From NCBI GenBank assembly GCA_963834715.1, contig CAWIDE010000027.1, forward strand, positions 62,001 to 126,000: DNA of 64,000 nucleotides, read 5' to 3'. Position 1 is the stretch's first letter. Every line of letters begins with the position of its first letter. The translations under genes and the position numbers were made by a program. This stretch comes from CAVSUZ01 sp963834715. Lineage in GTDB: Bacteria > Pseudomonadota > Alphaproteobacteria > Acetobacterales > Acetobacteraceae. Of the stretch, positions 8,442 through 17,591 are shown one piece after another. The notes under the pieces are model-generated. The model ran no database searches. It was not told the DNA's origin and saw only the letters and a list, made by a program, of their open reading frames with translations.

Positions 8442-9467
8442 ATGAGCGGAGCGGGTTACAAGGACTTGATGCGCAGCGATAAGCAGAGCCTTTTGGAGCA
8501 GATAAATCGGGACCTCCCGAAGGAGGTAGATTGGAAAGATGGTGCACGCCGTTATCTCGAATATCACTTCAAACAGAGCGGACGCGCTGCCATTGAGCAT
8601 TATTCCTTCACGAAGCCTTTTTGCCTTCTTGGCGCCGGCGATTTGGCGATTGATGAGATGGTTGGCTACTTTGACAACTTTATCAATATGGTGAGGTTCG
8701 TTCGCCCTAAACCGGGGGCGCGAGTGCTAGATGTCGCCTGTGGGGGCGGGTGGGTATCACATTACCTTACAAAAATGGGGTGCAAAACGTTCGGATTCGA
8801 CATTTCAACTGATTTCGTTGAGCTCGCAAAGCGGCGTATTGCCAATGACACCACACTCTCCCTCTCTACGGAGGAAATAGAGTCGATGTTCGCGGTCATT
8901 GACGTTGAGACAAGCCCCCTCCCGGCCGAGCATGCAGCTCAGTTTGACCTCGCAATTCTAGAAAGCTGCTTGCATCATTTTTTTGATCCGATATCGGCAA
9001 TGCAGCACATCTCGAATGCTATGAAGTCCGACGGTATAGTAGTCATCATTGAGGGCGAAAATAGAAACGGTGTGATCCGTCGTGAGTGGATGAACGTGAT
9101 GCTGGAGACCAATACCTTAGAGCGCCCTTATCCTAGGCAGGAATTGGTTCAGATCTTAAATGCTGTTGGACTACCTTTCGTGGGGTTTCTCGGCCAAGTT
9201 AACGGTTGGCTTTCGCCGGCCGATCCAAGAGTTGACGCCCTATCTGAGGAAGTCCGAGCCTCGGCTGAGGCTATGAATCTTTGTATCTGCTCAAAGACAG
9301 CAGCACCGATCGCCAAGCTGTTTCCACATGGGCAGACGCAGAATTTGCCAGCGGTGCCGGCTCCGGAGTGCGCCGCGAAAGACACTTCGACGCGAGTCTC
9401 GGCCCTCCAACGGTTCATACAGGGGGTTCTGGGGGCCGCGGCACATACTTTCGGAGATTCCAAATAA
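8442..9467 (+). CDS. Class I SAM-dependent methyltransferase
   Basis: This is a 341-residue protein with a Rossmann-fold methyltransferase core from about residue 80 to 220. Motif I is RVLDVACGGGWVSHYL, followed by the acidic end of strand 2 in GFDIS and a motif in LAILESCLHHFFDP. The N-terminal 80 residues and C-terminal 120 residues are not recognised. Codons are visibly more A/T-rich than in the SUF genes, which is common for laterally moved surface-polysaccharide genes. The neighbours on the right (membrane protein, GT2 glycosyltransferase) support a role in glycan or sugar modification, but the substrate cannot be read from the sequence. Confidence 0.8.
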   Translation: MSGAGYKDLMRSDKQSLLEQINRDLPKEVDWKDGARRYLEYHFKQSGRAAIEHYSFTKPFCLLGAGDLAIDEMVGYFDNFINMVRFVRPKPGARVLDVACGGGWVSHYLTKMGCKTFGFDISTDFVELAKRRIANDTTLSLSTEEIESMFAVIDVETSPLPAEHAAQFDLAILESCLHHFFDPISAMQHISNAMKSDGIVVIIEGENRNGVIRREWMNVMLETNTLERPYPRQELVQILNAVGLPFVGFLGQVNGWLSPADPRVDALSEEVRASAEAMNLCICSKTAAPIAKLFPHGQTQNLPAVPAPECAAKDTSTRVSALQRFIQGVLGAAAHTFGDSK

Positions 9468-9573
9468 CTCGGATTGCGGCAGTAGTGAAGTTTGCTGCCG
9501 ATAGACCACGCACGGGCCTGGGCTCTATTAGAGGCGTATCACGATCCTGGTTCTGGCGTTCGAGCCAACCTGA

Positions 9574-11661
9574 TCACTTCGTTCCTTTGGTCTGTTGAAG
9601 CGAGATTGCCACCGACAGTGCCCTTTGATCACCACTTGGCATAATGCGGGCGGGAACGAACGTACTACTCGCCGTCAGCACAACGGTCACGTTTGCCGGT
9701 AGCTGGATACTCTTGCTGTCGGATCGGGTAATTCGATAAACCGACTTAGCCGTCCCATTTGCAAGCGTGACATACACTGGGTCATTTGGGGGACGCCACT
9801 GGCCGTCCAAGGTCAAAACTGCAGGGGCGCCCTGGTTATAAATAGTCACTCGCTGGCCCATCCAGTTGAAGGGCGTCGACGATGGCCAGTAATCGCCTGC
9901 TATATGAGTGTATTTGAGCAGATTTTCGGGCGGGACGTGAATCACGGTCACCCCAAGCTCAACACGTTGCGGCCAGTGCTGTGCCACAATCGCAGCGGCG
10001 ACCGAGACAGGCGTGCCGGGACCAATCACGATGTAATCCACGTGATGAGTTGCGCAGAAACCGGCAAGATCATTGCTGAACTGTGGGCTCGTCGAACCTG
10101 TAGCTAGATCGCTCAAGACACTCGCCCAGTCCCACTCACGATACGGCACAAACCCTACATAGCCGGTCGGCTGCGTAAACTGCATCCCTGCATCGAACTG
10201 CCAGGCCAGGCCGGGTTGAAGTCCTCCGGCCGGCAGCACCAGGACGTTGGACATGTTCCCGAGTTCCCGGCCAACAGTTTCTGGCGTGAAGAAGGGTTGT
10301 GCAGGCCACCGGACCCATCCGAAGACGCGCGCGTTCGGGATAAGAAACGCACAGGCGACACCCGCAAGTGCAAATCTCCACAGTCGCCACGAGCAGCTAT
10401 TCGGACCCGCTAGATACAGCGCGGTCGTAACCGAAGCAGCCAGCGCAACATACATGGTGAATCGAGTAGGCAAGGCCGCGCGAATTAACGGCAAGTGCAG
10501 AGCCAGTGACCAGGGCAATGGCAACCATGTCTGCACTCCCCCGACCTGCAGCATTGGGCCCAGGCTCAGGATAATGAGCACACACGTTGCAATTAAGAGC
10601 GCTCTTGTATACCGGTCCACAAACCGATCTCGGAAATGGAACGCCAGCAGAAGAATCAAGGGCATACCTAAATATGCGCCCTGCCCAGAGGCATCACCGC
10701 TGAAGTGTCCGGAGACGGACGCGAACACCGATCGGCCTAGGCGGGTAACCACGGTCGGCACTATATAATTGAGCAGATCGGCAGAGTACACGAAGGGCGA
10801 ATTTATCTCCGGCGGAACGTCCGGCAATCCCTTTATAAGGTAGAAAAGGAACGGCGCAGTCAGCACGATCGTCGCCAAGCCTGCAAACAAGATGTCGATC
10901 GCGAGTTGCCACAAAGCCGGTCGATCGGTGGCTGGCGCGCATATAAGGAAAATCAGCCAGGTGATCGCCCCGAGCACGCAAAGGGTCGCCACAAGCTCTG
11001 TAGAAAGTCCCAGCTCAATTACCAAAACAGCAGTTAATGCTGCAACGAAGGCCGTTCTTCCCATTTCGGCGCGCGCGCGCCCGACACATAGCAAAACTGC
11101 AAGGGGCACGAGAAAGGCCAGATCGATTGCCAGATGGCCAAGCAGTTGACCGAGTTCATAGGAGGAGAATCCAAACAGGTAACCGCCAACGAAGGCGGCA
11201 GGCCAGTCACGTGTGAGATACCACGCCAATAGGAACGCCGTCCAGGCCGTAAGCGCTGGAGCAACTATCGTCCAGAAATTGAAAGTGAACACTGGTCCGG
11301 CCAGCAGCGTAAGAGGCCAGGCGAACACAGCAGCCGACGGCACGGACGTAGCCCAAGTGAGATTAAATCCGTTAGGATACCAGACATAGTGAGAAATGAA
11401 CGGATTTAGATGATGGGTAATCGCGAACGGCCACCAGTAGAGGAACCAGATAAAAGCGATAGGGTCTGGCCCATCGCCGAGGTAGTTCCGCACCCAGTCT
11501 CGTGCGTGATCGAAGAAGGCTATTGATAGAGCAAAATACAAAGTAAATGGCAGAACCAGCTTTACGACCCACCATACACGTTCGCGTTTTCCTCTGCCGC
11601 GGTCCGAAGACGAACTCTCCGCGATGACCTCTCCGCGGTTAAAGCCTAGCTTTGCAACCAT
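9574..11661 (-). CDS. Large multi-pass membrane protein, GT-C/YfhO-like
   Basis: The frame extends to 11763, but the first residues there are not membrane-like; ATG 11661 (MVAKLGFNRGE) gives a more natural protein of 695 residues. A cytoplasmic N-terminus is followed by about a dozen hydrophobic segments over residues 30-450, then a soluble, probably periplasmic, C-terminal domain. An early acidic motif, NYLGDGPDPIAFIWFLYWW, lies just after the first helix, where GT-C glycosyltransferases carry their catalytic acidic residues. This suggests a lipid-linked-sugar glycosyltransferase or related polysaccharide membrane protein. No specific function can be assigned. Location beside the methyltransferase and GT2 gene supports a cell-surface glycan role. 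Confidence 0.65.
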   Translation of the reverse strand: MVAKLGFNRGEVIAESSSSDRGRGKRERVWWVVKLVLPFTLYFALSIAFFDHARDWVRNYLGDGPDPIAFIWFLYWWPFAITHHLNPFISHYVWYPNGFNLTWATSVPSAAVFAWPLTLLAGPVFTFNFWTIVAPALTAWTAFLLAWYLTRDWPAAFVGGYLFGFSSYELGQLLGHLAIDLAFLVPLAVLLCVGRARAEMGRTAFVAALTAVLVIELGLSTELVATLCVLGAITWLIFLICAPATDRPALWQLAIDILFAGLATIVLTAPFLFYLIKGLPDVPPEINSPFVYSADLLNYIVPTVVTRLGRSVFASVSGHFSGDASGQGAYLGMPLILLLAFHFRDRFVDRYTRALLIATCVLIILSLGPMLQVGGVQTWLPLPWSLALHLPLIRAALPTRFTMYVALAASVTTALYLAGPNSCSWRLWRFALAGVACAFLIPNARVFGWVRWPAQPFFTPETVGRELGNMSNVLVLPAGGLQPGLAWQFDAGMQFTQPTGYVGFVPYREWDWASVLSDLATGSTSPQFSNDLAGFCATHHVDYIVIGPGTPVSVAAAIVAQHWPQRVELGVTVIHVPPENLLKYTHIAGDYWPSSTPFNWMGQRVTIYNQGAPAVLTLDGQWRPPNDPVYVTLANGTAKSVYRITRSDSKSIQLPANVTVVLTASSTFVPARIMPSGDQRALSVAISLQQTKGTK

Positions 11662-11805
11662 AATTGCTCGTTGGACACGGCACGGAATCAAATGGCATCC
11701 CTCAATGTTCCCGACATCCCCAATGCGCCAGGCGCGGCTAGCAGGCATTGCGACAGAGTGCAAGTGCGCTGCGGCCCCGCCGCCGCCTCGCGTCTGGTCC
11801 GCTGT

Positions 11806-12450
11806 TCACAGCTTGTGAGCGAGCTTAGGAGTGAAGCACCACCTCGCAAGCCTGGCTCCTCTACGCAGCACCCGCCGCACGCCGGGAGGGAAACGATGCG
11901 CCACCGCGCGAAACGGCCAAGTCATCCGCCACGCAGTGGACTGCAACAAGGCATCCCGCTGGCGTTCTGCCTGCGCGGCCTTAAACTCAGCCTCTCTGGC
12001 CCTCGCCTCAGCCTGTCTGGCTCGGTCCTCGGCTTCTCTGGCCATGGCATTAGCCCGTTCTGCGCGGGTCTCGCTATGCTCAGCCTGTAAGTTCGCTTGG
12101 TAAACGTCGCGACGCGCGGCAGCTATCTGGGCAGCGATCCGCTCGCGCGCCCATTCGCTTTCCCGTATCCGAGCTTCCCACGTGCTCGCACTGGCCTCGG
12201 CCTCTCGCCGAGCAGGATCCGCCTCCACCATCGCGTTTTGCATGCCTGGGGAGAAGGCAGCCGCAGTTGCGTGCAACAGGGGCTCCCGAGACTGCGCGTT
12301 TGGCCATACCGATATCGCTTCTATAGGGGATGCGCCAGGACTTCGTACCGCCCACGGTCGCCTACGCCGAGGTGGTGCAGCCAATGCCGAGGAGCCCGCC
12401 GCCTTGTAGATTATATTTGGATTATGAAATGGATCAGTCTCCATCAGCGA
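11806..12450 (-). pseudogene. GT2 glycosyltransferase gene, 3' part cut off by IS
   Basis: This fragment encodes the last 214 residues of the glycosyltransferase whose 5' part lies at 15763-17370. It opens with S-L-M-E-T-D-P-F-H-N-P-N, the usual sequence that follows the second GT2 domain. A coiled coil rich in Ala, Arg and Glu covers about residues 70-160, and the end is STAWRMTWPFRAVAHRFPPG followed by a basic tail. The 8-bp target duplication at 12451-12458 adjoins it. Without the insertion the frame joins exactly to codon 536 of the upstream part. An apparent ATG start (12444) exists but is simply an internal Met. Confidence 0.85.
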
Positions 12451-12458
12451 CTTCCAGA
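12451..12458. repeat. Left target-site duplication of IS256 element
   Basis: CTTCCAGA here is repeated exactly at 15763-15770. The two copies bracket the whole IS-plus-intron unit, and 8 bp is the normal target duplication size for IS256-family transposition. Confidence 0.85.
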
Positions 12459-12522
12459 GGTCGTGTCACGGAGTTGGTAGAAATTGGCGGAGCGCGGTCT
12501 CCGACCGGCTCAGGTTAGCGCG

Positions 12523-13773
12523 TCATGCGGCGAGATCAATGCGTTGAGGAGCAGGCGCTTCGGCGAGCGTCTGCCAGCCGTCGACCTTCCGCATGGTGAT
12601 TTGGCCGGACGCTAATAGCGCCCAGAACAGCATCGCTGCGGTCTCCGCCGACGGCAGCACGGTCTGGGTCTTGATACGGCGCTTGAACTCCTCGTGCAGC
12701 CGCTCGACGGCATTGGTCGTGCGGGCCGATCGCCATTGGCTGTCGGGCAACCGGGTGAAGCTGAACAGCTTCTCTCCAGCTTCCTCCAGGGTGTCGGCCA
12801 CGCCGCGGCACTTCAATCGCCACTTGCGGATGAACGCCTTGCGGCGTGTTTCGACCTCCTTTGCCGTCTTGGCGTAAATCATATCGTTGTAGTCGTTCGA
12901 GATCTCTTCGTGCAGCCGTTCAGGCGCGTTCGCCAGGAGGTTACGATGCTTGTGCACCGTGCAGCGCTGCACCAACGCGTCCGGCCACACCAGCTCGAGC
13001 GCCTTCTCCAAACCCGGCGCGCCATCGAGGGTGACGAAACCCGGCGCTTTCAGCCCGCGCGAGGTGAGATCGTCGAGCAGACCGCGCCAGGCGGCCTCGC
13101 TCTCACCACCCATGTTGCGCACCGCGAGCAGCACTTTCTGACCATCACGCCGGATCCCCAGCACCACCAATAACGAGATCGACGTCGCCCGCCGATCCAG
13201 CCGCACTTTCACCACCGTGCCATCGAGAATGAGCCGGACAACATCCTCGTCGGCGAGCGAACGGTGGCACCAGGCCCCCCAGTCCACCTGTATTTTCCGC
13301 CAGACTCGGCTCACAGTATCCTTTGAGACCGACCCCTTGAACAGCGCTGCCAACGCCCGCCGCACGCGACGCGTGTTGGTGCCCGACAGATAGGCGCCGG
13401 CAATCAGCGCCTCCACCTGCTTCGTCATGCGCGCATAGCGTGGAAGAACTTCGCTGCGCCATTCCTGGCTCGTTCCATCACCGTTGTTCAGTCGCGCGCG
13501 TGGCACACTGATCGTCACCGGCCCAAATGAGCCGAGCAGCTGGCGTTGCCGTCGACCATGACGATACCCGACCCTCGGTGCCGGTTCGCTGCTGTGTACT
13601 TGCCTCGGCCGCTGGTAGCGTGGTCGCCCCAGCGCCTGATCCAACTCTTCGTCGATCAGCGCTTCGATGAAGCCGCGAATCTGATCCCGGATGCCTCTCT
13701 CAATGGGGTCGAACCACGTCTCGCCGAGCAAGGCTGGCGACGTCGCCGTGGGGTTTCTGCTATGCTTCTCCAT
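12523..13773 (-). CDS. IS256-family (mutator) transposase
   Basis: The 416-residue product is a full-length IS256-family DDE transposase. Family features include GRYxR-like RPRYQRP, GYRHGRRQRQLLGSFGPVTISVPRAR, the first catalytic Asp in VRLILDG, the second in FVTLDGAPGL, the CxxH segment RCTVHKHRNLL, and the late Glu in NAVERLHEEFKRR. No stop or frameshift is visible, so the transposase could be active. The right terminal repeat of the element, however, is interrupted by the intron unless the intron is spliced out or excised at the DNA level. Confidence 0.95.
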   Translation of the reverse strand: MEKHSRNPTATSPALLGETWFDPIERGIRDQIRGFIEALIDEELDQALGRPRYQRPRQVHSSEPAPRVGYRHGRRQRQLLGSFGPVTISVPRARLNNGDGTSQEWRSEVLPRYARMTKQVEALIAGAYLSGTNTRRVRRALAALFKGSVSKDTVSRVWRKIQVDWGAWCHRSLADEDVVRLILDGTVVKVRLDRRATSISLLVVLGIRRDGQKVLLAVRNMGGESEAAWRGLLDDLTSRGLKAPGFVTLDGAPGLEKALELVWPDALVQRCTVHKHRNLLANAPERLHEEISNDYNDMIYAKTAKEVETRRKAFIRKWRLKCRGVADTLEEAGEKLFSFTRLPDSQWRSARTTNAVERLHEEFKRRIKTQTVLPSAETAAMLFWALLASGQITMRKVDGWQTLAEAPAPQRIDLAA

Positions 13774-14258
13774 GGTGTGGTCTCCTTCGGCGTCTCACCG
13801 CCAAATCGGCTGGGTTGCATCAGCCGGAGACTACACCGCCGTGAATTTCCACCACTCTCGCGAGTACGTCATGAAAGCTAATGATTGCCTGTGGGTGAAA
13901 GTCTCATCCGGCCAAAGTCGTAGCGGGCAGGTCGGGACCGAGTCTTGCGGGCGCCGCGGTAACGCGGGGTTCGAAGTGTAGACAGGGGCCATGCCGGGTG
14001 CGGGGTTGAGCCACGAAAGGTGAAGATCGCGGAGGCCGAGTGTGTTCGCGTACACGAAGGCAGCACGTGCGTCATCGCTAGGCGAGATGACGTCGCTCCG
14101 CCGGGGTCGAAGGCCGCATCACGTATGGAAAGCAAGCATTGGAACATGAGAGGCCCGACCGGGTCCGCCGGATTGGTCTCCGGCGGGGGATGGAGGCAAG
14201 GGACAACCGGAGCCGACATCCGAGCTGAGGTCGGGAGTCGGACTGGCGCATAGTACCG

Positions 14259-15530
14259 ATGACGCCGTCGAAGGAAACGAAGCGCGCCGCGGGAAGGAGC
14301 CAGCCCGGGAGGAGCCCTGGCGAGAGGGGCGAGGTCCGGACACAGAGCCGGGTCACCTGGCCATCCATCCTCGCACGGGTGAACGCAGCGGCTCGCAAGG
14401 CCGCCCAGACCCGGTTCACCGCCCTGCTGCATCACGTCGACGTCGCTGCGCTCGAACGAGCGTTTCGACGTCAGAAGCAGCGGGCGAGCGCGGGAGTCGA
14501 TGGGGTCACGGTGGCGGACTACGAGCAGAACCTGGAAGCCAACCTCCAGGACCTCTGCACGCGCGTCCACACCGGGCGCTACCGGCCACAGCCGGTCAGG
14601 CGTGTCTACATCCCGAAAGCAGATGGCGGGCAGCGCCCGCTCGGTATTCCAACCCTGGAGGATAAGATCGTCCAGGGTGCGGTCGCCGAGGTGCTGAGCG
14701 CCATCTACGAAGTCGACTTCCTTGGTTTCTCCTATGGCTTTCGGCCGGGGCGGAATTCACACCACGCTCTGTCGGCGTTTCACACGGCGATCATGAGCCA
14801 GCACGTGAATTGGGTGCTCGATGCCGACATCCGTAACTTCTTTGGCTCGGTCGACCACGAGTGGTTGTTGCGGATGGTAGCGCACAGGATCGCCGATCCA
14901 CGAATCATCCGACTGATCCGGATGTGGCTTGAGGCGGGCGTCCTGGAGGGCGATGAGTGGCACCAGACGGACGAGGGAACGCCGCAAGGCGCGGGCATCA
15001 GCCCGCTGCTCGCCAACATCTTTCTGCACTATGTGCTCGATCTCTGGGTCCACCAATGGCGCCGTCGCCATGCACACGGTCGCGTGTCGATCGTGCGTTA
15101 TGCCGACGATTTCGTGATGGGCTTCGAGAAATCGGCCGATGCGCAGCAGATGCTGGCGAACCTCAAGGAGCGACTGGCGAAGTTTGGCCTGTCGTTGCAC
15201 GAGGACAAGACGCGCCTGATCGAGTTTGGCCGATTGCCGGCCTTGACTCGGCAGCAACGCCACGAGCGGCGCCCAGAAACCTTCGCCTTTCTTGGCTTCA
15301 CCCACTACTGCGGGTGGACCCGGGATGGCAGGTTCATCGTGAAGCAGAAAACTCAGGGCAAGCGCCTGACGCGTAAGTTGAAGGCGCTGCGCCAGAACGC
15401 GTGGCGGCACATGCACGCGCCAGTGGCCGATCAGCATTGCTGGCTATCCAGCGTGCTACGAGGTCACTACGGCTACTACGGGGTGCCGCACAACTGGCGC
15501 GCTATGAGCGGGTTCCATCAGGAAGTCTGA
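14259..15530 (+). CDS. ltrA: Group II intron reverse transcriptase/maturase, early stop
   Basis: The 423-residue protein has the RT fingers-palm blocks (GVDGVTVADYE, RPLGIPTLEDKIVQ, FSYGFRPGRNSHHAL, DADIRNFFGSVDH, GTPQGAGISPLLANIFLH) with the catalytic RYADDFVMG, and a maturase X domain ending at SGFHQEV. The TGA at 15528-15530 is in frame with a continuing family-like sequence (R-I-W-I-T-C-L then SQKGRRMTWDQFQALTERF and PRITHPW) that runs to a TAA at 15675-15677. Homologous maturases have this roughly 48-residue tail, so the stop is probably a CGA-to-TGA type mutation. No HNH endonuclease domain follows. The truncated protein may keep RT activity but lose the C-terminal RNA/DNA-binding part. 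Confidence 0.9.
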   Translation: MTPSKETKRAAGRSQPGRSPGERGEVRTQSRVTWPSILARVNAAARKAAQTRFTALLHHVDVAALERAFRRQKQRASAGVDGVTVADYEQNLEANLQDLCTRVHTGRYRPQPVRRVYIPKADGGQRPLGIPTLEDKIVQGAVAEVLSAIYEVDFLGFSYGFRPGRNSHHALSAFHTAIMSQHVNWVLDADIRNFFGSVDHEWLLRMVAHRIADPRIIRLIRMWLEAGVLEGDEWHQTDEGTPQGAGISPLLANIFLHYVLDLWVHQWRRRHAHGRVSIVRYADDFVMGFEKSADAQQMLANLKERLAKFGLSLHEDKTRLIEFGRLPALTRQQRHERRPETFAFLGFTHYCGWTRDGRFIVKQKTQGKRLTRKLKALRQNAWRHMHAPVADQHCWLSSVLRGHYGYYGVPHNWRAMSGFHQEV

Positions 15531-15687
15531 CGAATCTGGATCACCTGCCTCCGGCGGCGAAGCCAGAAGGGCCGGCGTATGACCTGGGACCAGTTCCAAG
15601 CCCTGACCGAGCGCTTTCCCTTGCCGCAACCTCGTATCACTCATCCTTGGGTGGCAGGCACGGCGCGATGTGGGTAACTCCCGGGAA

Positions 15688-15721
15688 GAGCCGGGTGCGG
15701 GAAAGCCGCATGCCCGGATCT
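15688..15721 (+). ncRNA. Group II intron domain V
   Basis: A 34-nt hairpin begins with GAGCCGGGTGCGG, has a GAAA loop, and closes with CCGCATGCCCGGATCT. The AGC catalytic triad is at the second to fourth bases, and the two-helix shape with an internal bulge is that of domain V. Domain VI and the 3' splice site follow within 34 bases. Confidence 0.9.
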
Positions 15722-15762
15722 GTGAGGGCGAAGCCGAATGGCCTAGCTACTCGACCGGCACC

Positions 15763-15770
15763 CTTCCAGA
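15763..15770. repeat. Right target-site duplication of IS256 element
   Basis: CTTCCAGA here matches 12451-12458 exactly. It lies immediately after the seven-base 3' exon remnant (CGGCACC) that completes the IS right end. Confidence 0.85.
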
Positions 15771-17370
15771 ACCGACCGAAGTATCTCGCCTCTTGCTGAG
15801 CCAGCGCAACTCGGTCCGCCGATTCTCTGTCGTAGCCTCGCGACGCACACTCGACGTGGGAAAGCTCCGCGAATGGGGTCCAAATGACGCGATACCCGTG
15901 GTCTCCAATGCGCAGACACAGATCGACATCGCTAAAGGAGACCCTTAAATTCTCGTTCAGTCCGCCAACTTCAAAGAATACCGATCGGCGCAAGGCGAGG
16001 CAGGCGCCGGTAACGGCAGAAACAGCACGAGTAAGCGCGAGCTCGCCACCGGGCCCCTGCTCCAGCCGGTCCGCGAACCGAAGCTGATGCTGCGGCCAAA
16101 CCCCGGGTCCGAGCACCATGCCTCCGTGCTGCACCCTCCCATCAGGGTAGAGAAGCTTTGCCCCCACCGCCCCAACATCCGGCCGCACCACGTAGCTGAC
16201 CAACTCTCGTAGCCAGTTGGCTCCAATCACATCGGTATCGTTGTTAAGCAGTACCAGTATCTCGCCCCGCGCCTCCTGCGCGGCCAGATTATTCAGCTTG
16301 GAGTAGTTGAATGGTCCGGGGCATGGCAGAACCCAAACTCGAGGGTCCTGAGATAATTGGTCGAGTAGTTCAGTGGTCACAGACTCCTTACTATCGTTGT
16401 CTAAGATCAGAACTTCGATCGCTGGATAGTCTGTGCAATTCAGAAGCCCCTCCACACACCGTACCAGCAAATCTGCCCGATCGCGTGTAGGCACGATGAT
16501 GGACACGAGGGGTGCCGGCTCCGGCACATCGCGAATAACTCGGTTCCACCCGGGTGCGAGCGGAGCCGCTACAACACGCGCGCTCACGCCCGTTTCAGCC
16601 AGGTGCCGGCGGACAATCTCCCGTGCGCCTTCCGGGTTCGAGCCGAGTGACGTTTCCGAGTCCGAGCGACGGTGACACAGCACGGCAGGTACATGATGTA
16701 TACGCACAGGTGACACGGCGAACCCAGCGCGCAACGAGAGCTCATACAACGCGAGATCCAGGCTCCTGCAGCCTGGTCGCATGCCTCCAATCCGCTGCAT
16801 CAACCCCTTCCGGTACGCGACCAGCGACCCGACTGCATTGCGCCCGAGCGCCACGTCCGGATCCCAGCCTGTCTTGAACCACGGCATGCACCGCTCTCCA
16901 GCGCTGTTCAGCCGATCTTCATCCGTGTACAATAGATCAGGTTCCGGCTCACCTATTGCCGAAGCCAGCTCGTACAGCGCATGCTCTGCCAGCATCACGT
17001 CCGGTGAGAGCGGGAGCATGAACTCGCCCTCCGCGCCTGCTAGCGCTGCGTTGAACAGCCGGGCGCTGTCCACAGGGGGCGCTCCGCAATCCGGGAACGT
17101 CCGCACGCGTGCGTCACTGACTGAGCTCGCGCCGCGCGGCAGCCACAACTCCCAATGATGGTAAATCTGGTTCAGCACGGAGGTAACAGTCGCATACGAC
17201 GGAGATGCCAGAGCTCCATCGGGCGTCGGCAGCAACACAATTGAAAACAGTGGCAACACAGGGAATCGCTCCTCGGCTTCCCGGATTGCCTGCCTGTCGT
17301 CATTACTGAGCGTATCGTGTGTTTTCACCCAGTTGGGGTAATCATAGAAATTATCGTAAATCCGCATCAA
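15763..17370 (-). pseudogene. GT2 glycosyltransferase gene, 5' part cut off by IS
   Basis: This encodes the first 536 residues of a large cytoplasmic glycosyltransferase that would build surface polysaccharide. Two GT-A-like regions are visible: a weak one around residues 40-250 (YTDEDRLNSAG, FKTGWDPDVAL), then a clear GT2 core from about 285 (PLVSIIVPTRDRADLLVRCV, LILDNDSKES, ILVLLNNDTDVI, VGAVGAKLLYPDGRVQHGG, TGACLALRRSVFFEVGG). The frame runs on into the intron to 15637, but those last 38 or so residues are antisense intron sequence. It is rejoined in frame with 12450-11806 when the insertion and one target duplication are removed, giving 750 residues. Confidence 0.88.
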
Positions 17371-17591
17371 GCCTCGTAGGTTAGCCGCTCACGAATCTCT
17401 GCTCGTTTCGCGAATAGACGACCGCGCCCATGGGGTGCAAGCCTCGGTCTGCGTAGACCCTAAATGCGCACGCTGAAAAGACGATTAATGTCGAGATGAC
17501 CAGGGTGTATCGCCGCTGAATCTCATCATTTACAACAAACCAAGCAAAAAAAGCGGCTCCTGCTCTCGCTCAAAGCCACCAACCGCAACTC

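Larger units (their letters stand above)
13864..15755 (+). mobile_element. Group II intron inside the IS256 right terminal repeat
   Basis: The intron is 1892 bp and on the strand opposite to the transposase. Its 5' end reads GTACG (consensus GTGYG) and its 3' end CTACTCGAC (consensus AY). These ends were placed independently by the rule that removal must restore the IS terminal repeat, and they agree with the splice-site consensus. Domain I features such as the GTGGGTGAAAGTCTC hairpin near 13890 are present. A maturase-RT gene fills domain IV and a textbook domain V is at 15688-15721, followed by a short domain VI. Confidence 0.87.
12459..15762 (-). mobile_element. IS256-family insertion sequence carrying a group II intron
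   Basis: The element is bounded by the direct repeat CTTCCAGA. The left terminal repeat is 12459-12485. The right one is split: 20 bases at 13844-13863 and 7 bases at 15756-15762, separated by the intron. When rejoined, the right end matches the left at 18 of 27 positions, including the outer GGT and the inner GAAATT. Without the intron the element is 1412 bp, a normal IS256-family size. It is oriented with its transposase on the minus strand and lies inside a GT2 glycosyltransferase gene of the same strand. Confidence 0.85.

Noticed and set aside
14757..15437. Minus-strand 226-codon frame in the intron
   Set aside because: Antisense of the reverse transcriptase gene, without a ribosome site or motifs.
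14259..15530. Diversity-generating retroelement or retron
   Set aside because: The RT has a maturase X domain and is followed by a textbook group II domain V and a splice-type 3' end; no template/variable repeats were seen.
15528..15530. UGA recoding (selenocysteine or alternative code) in the maturase
   Set aside because: Other genes use TGA as a normal stop (for example sufB/sufC and addB/addA junctions), and no SECIS-like need is known for this family.
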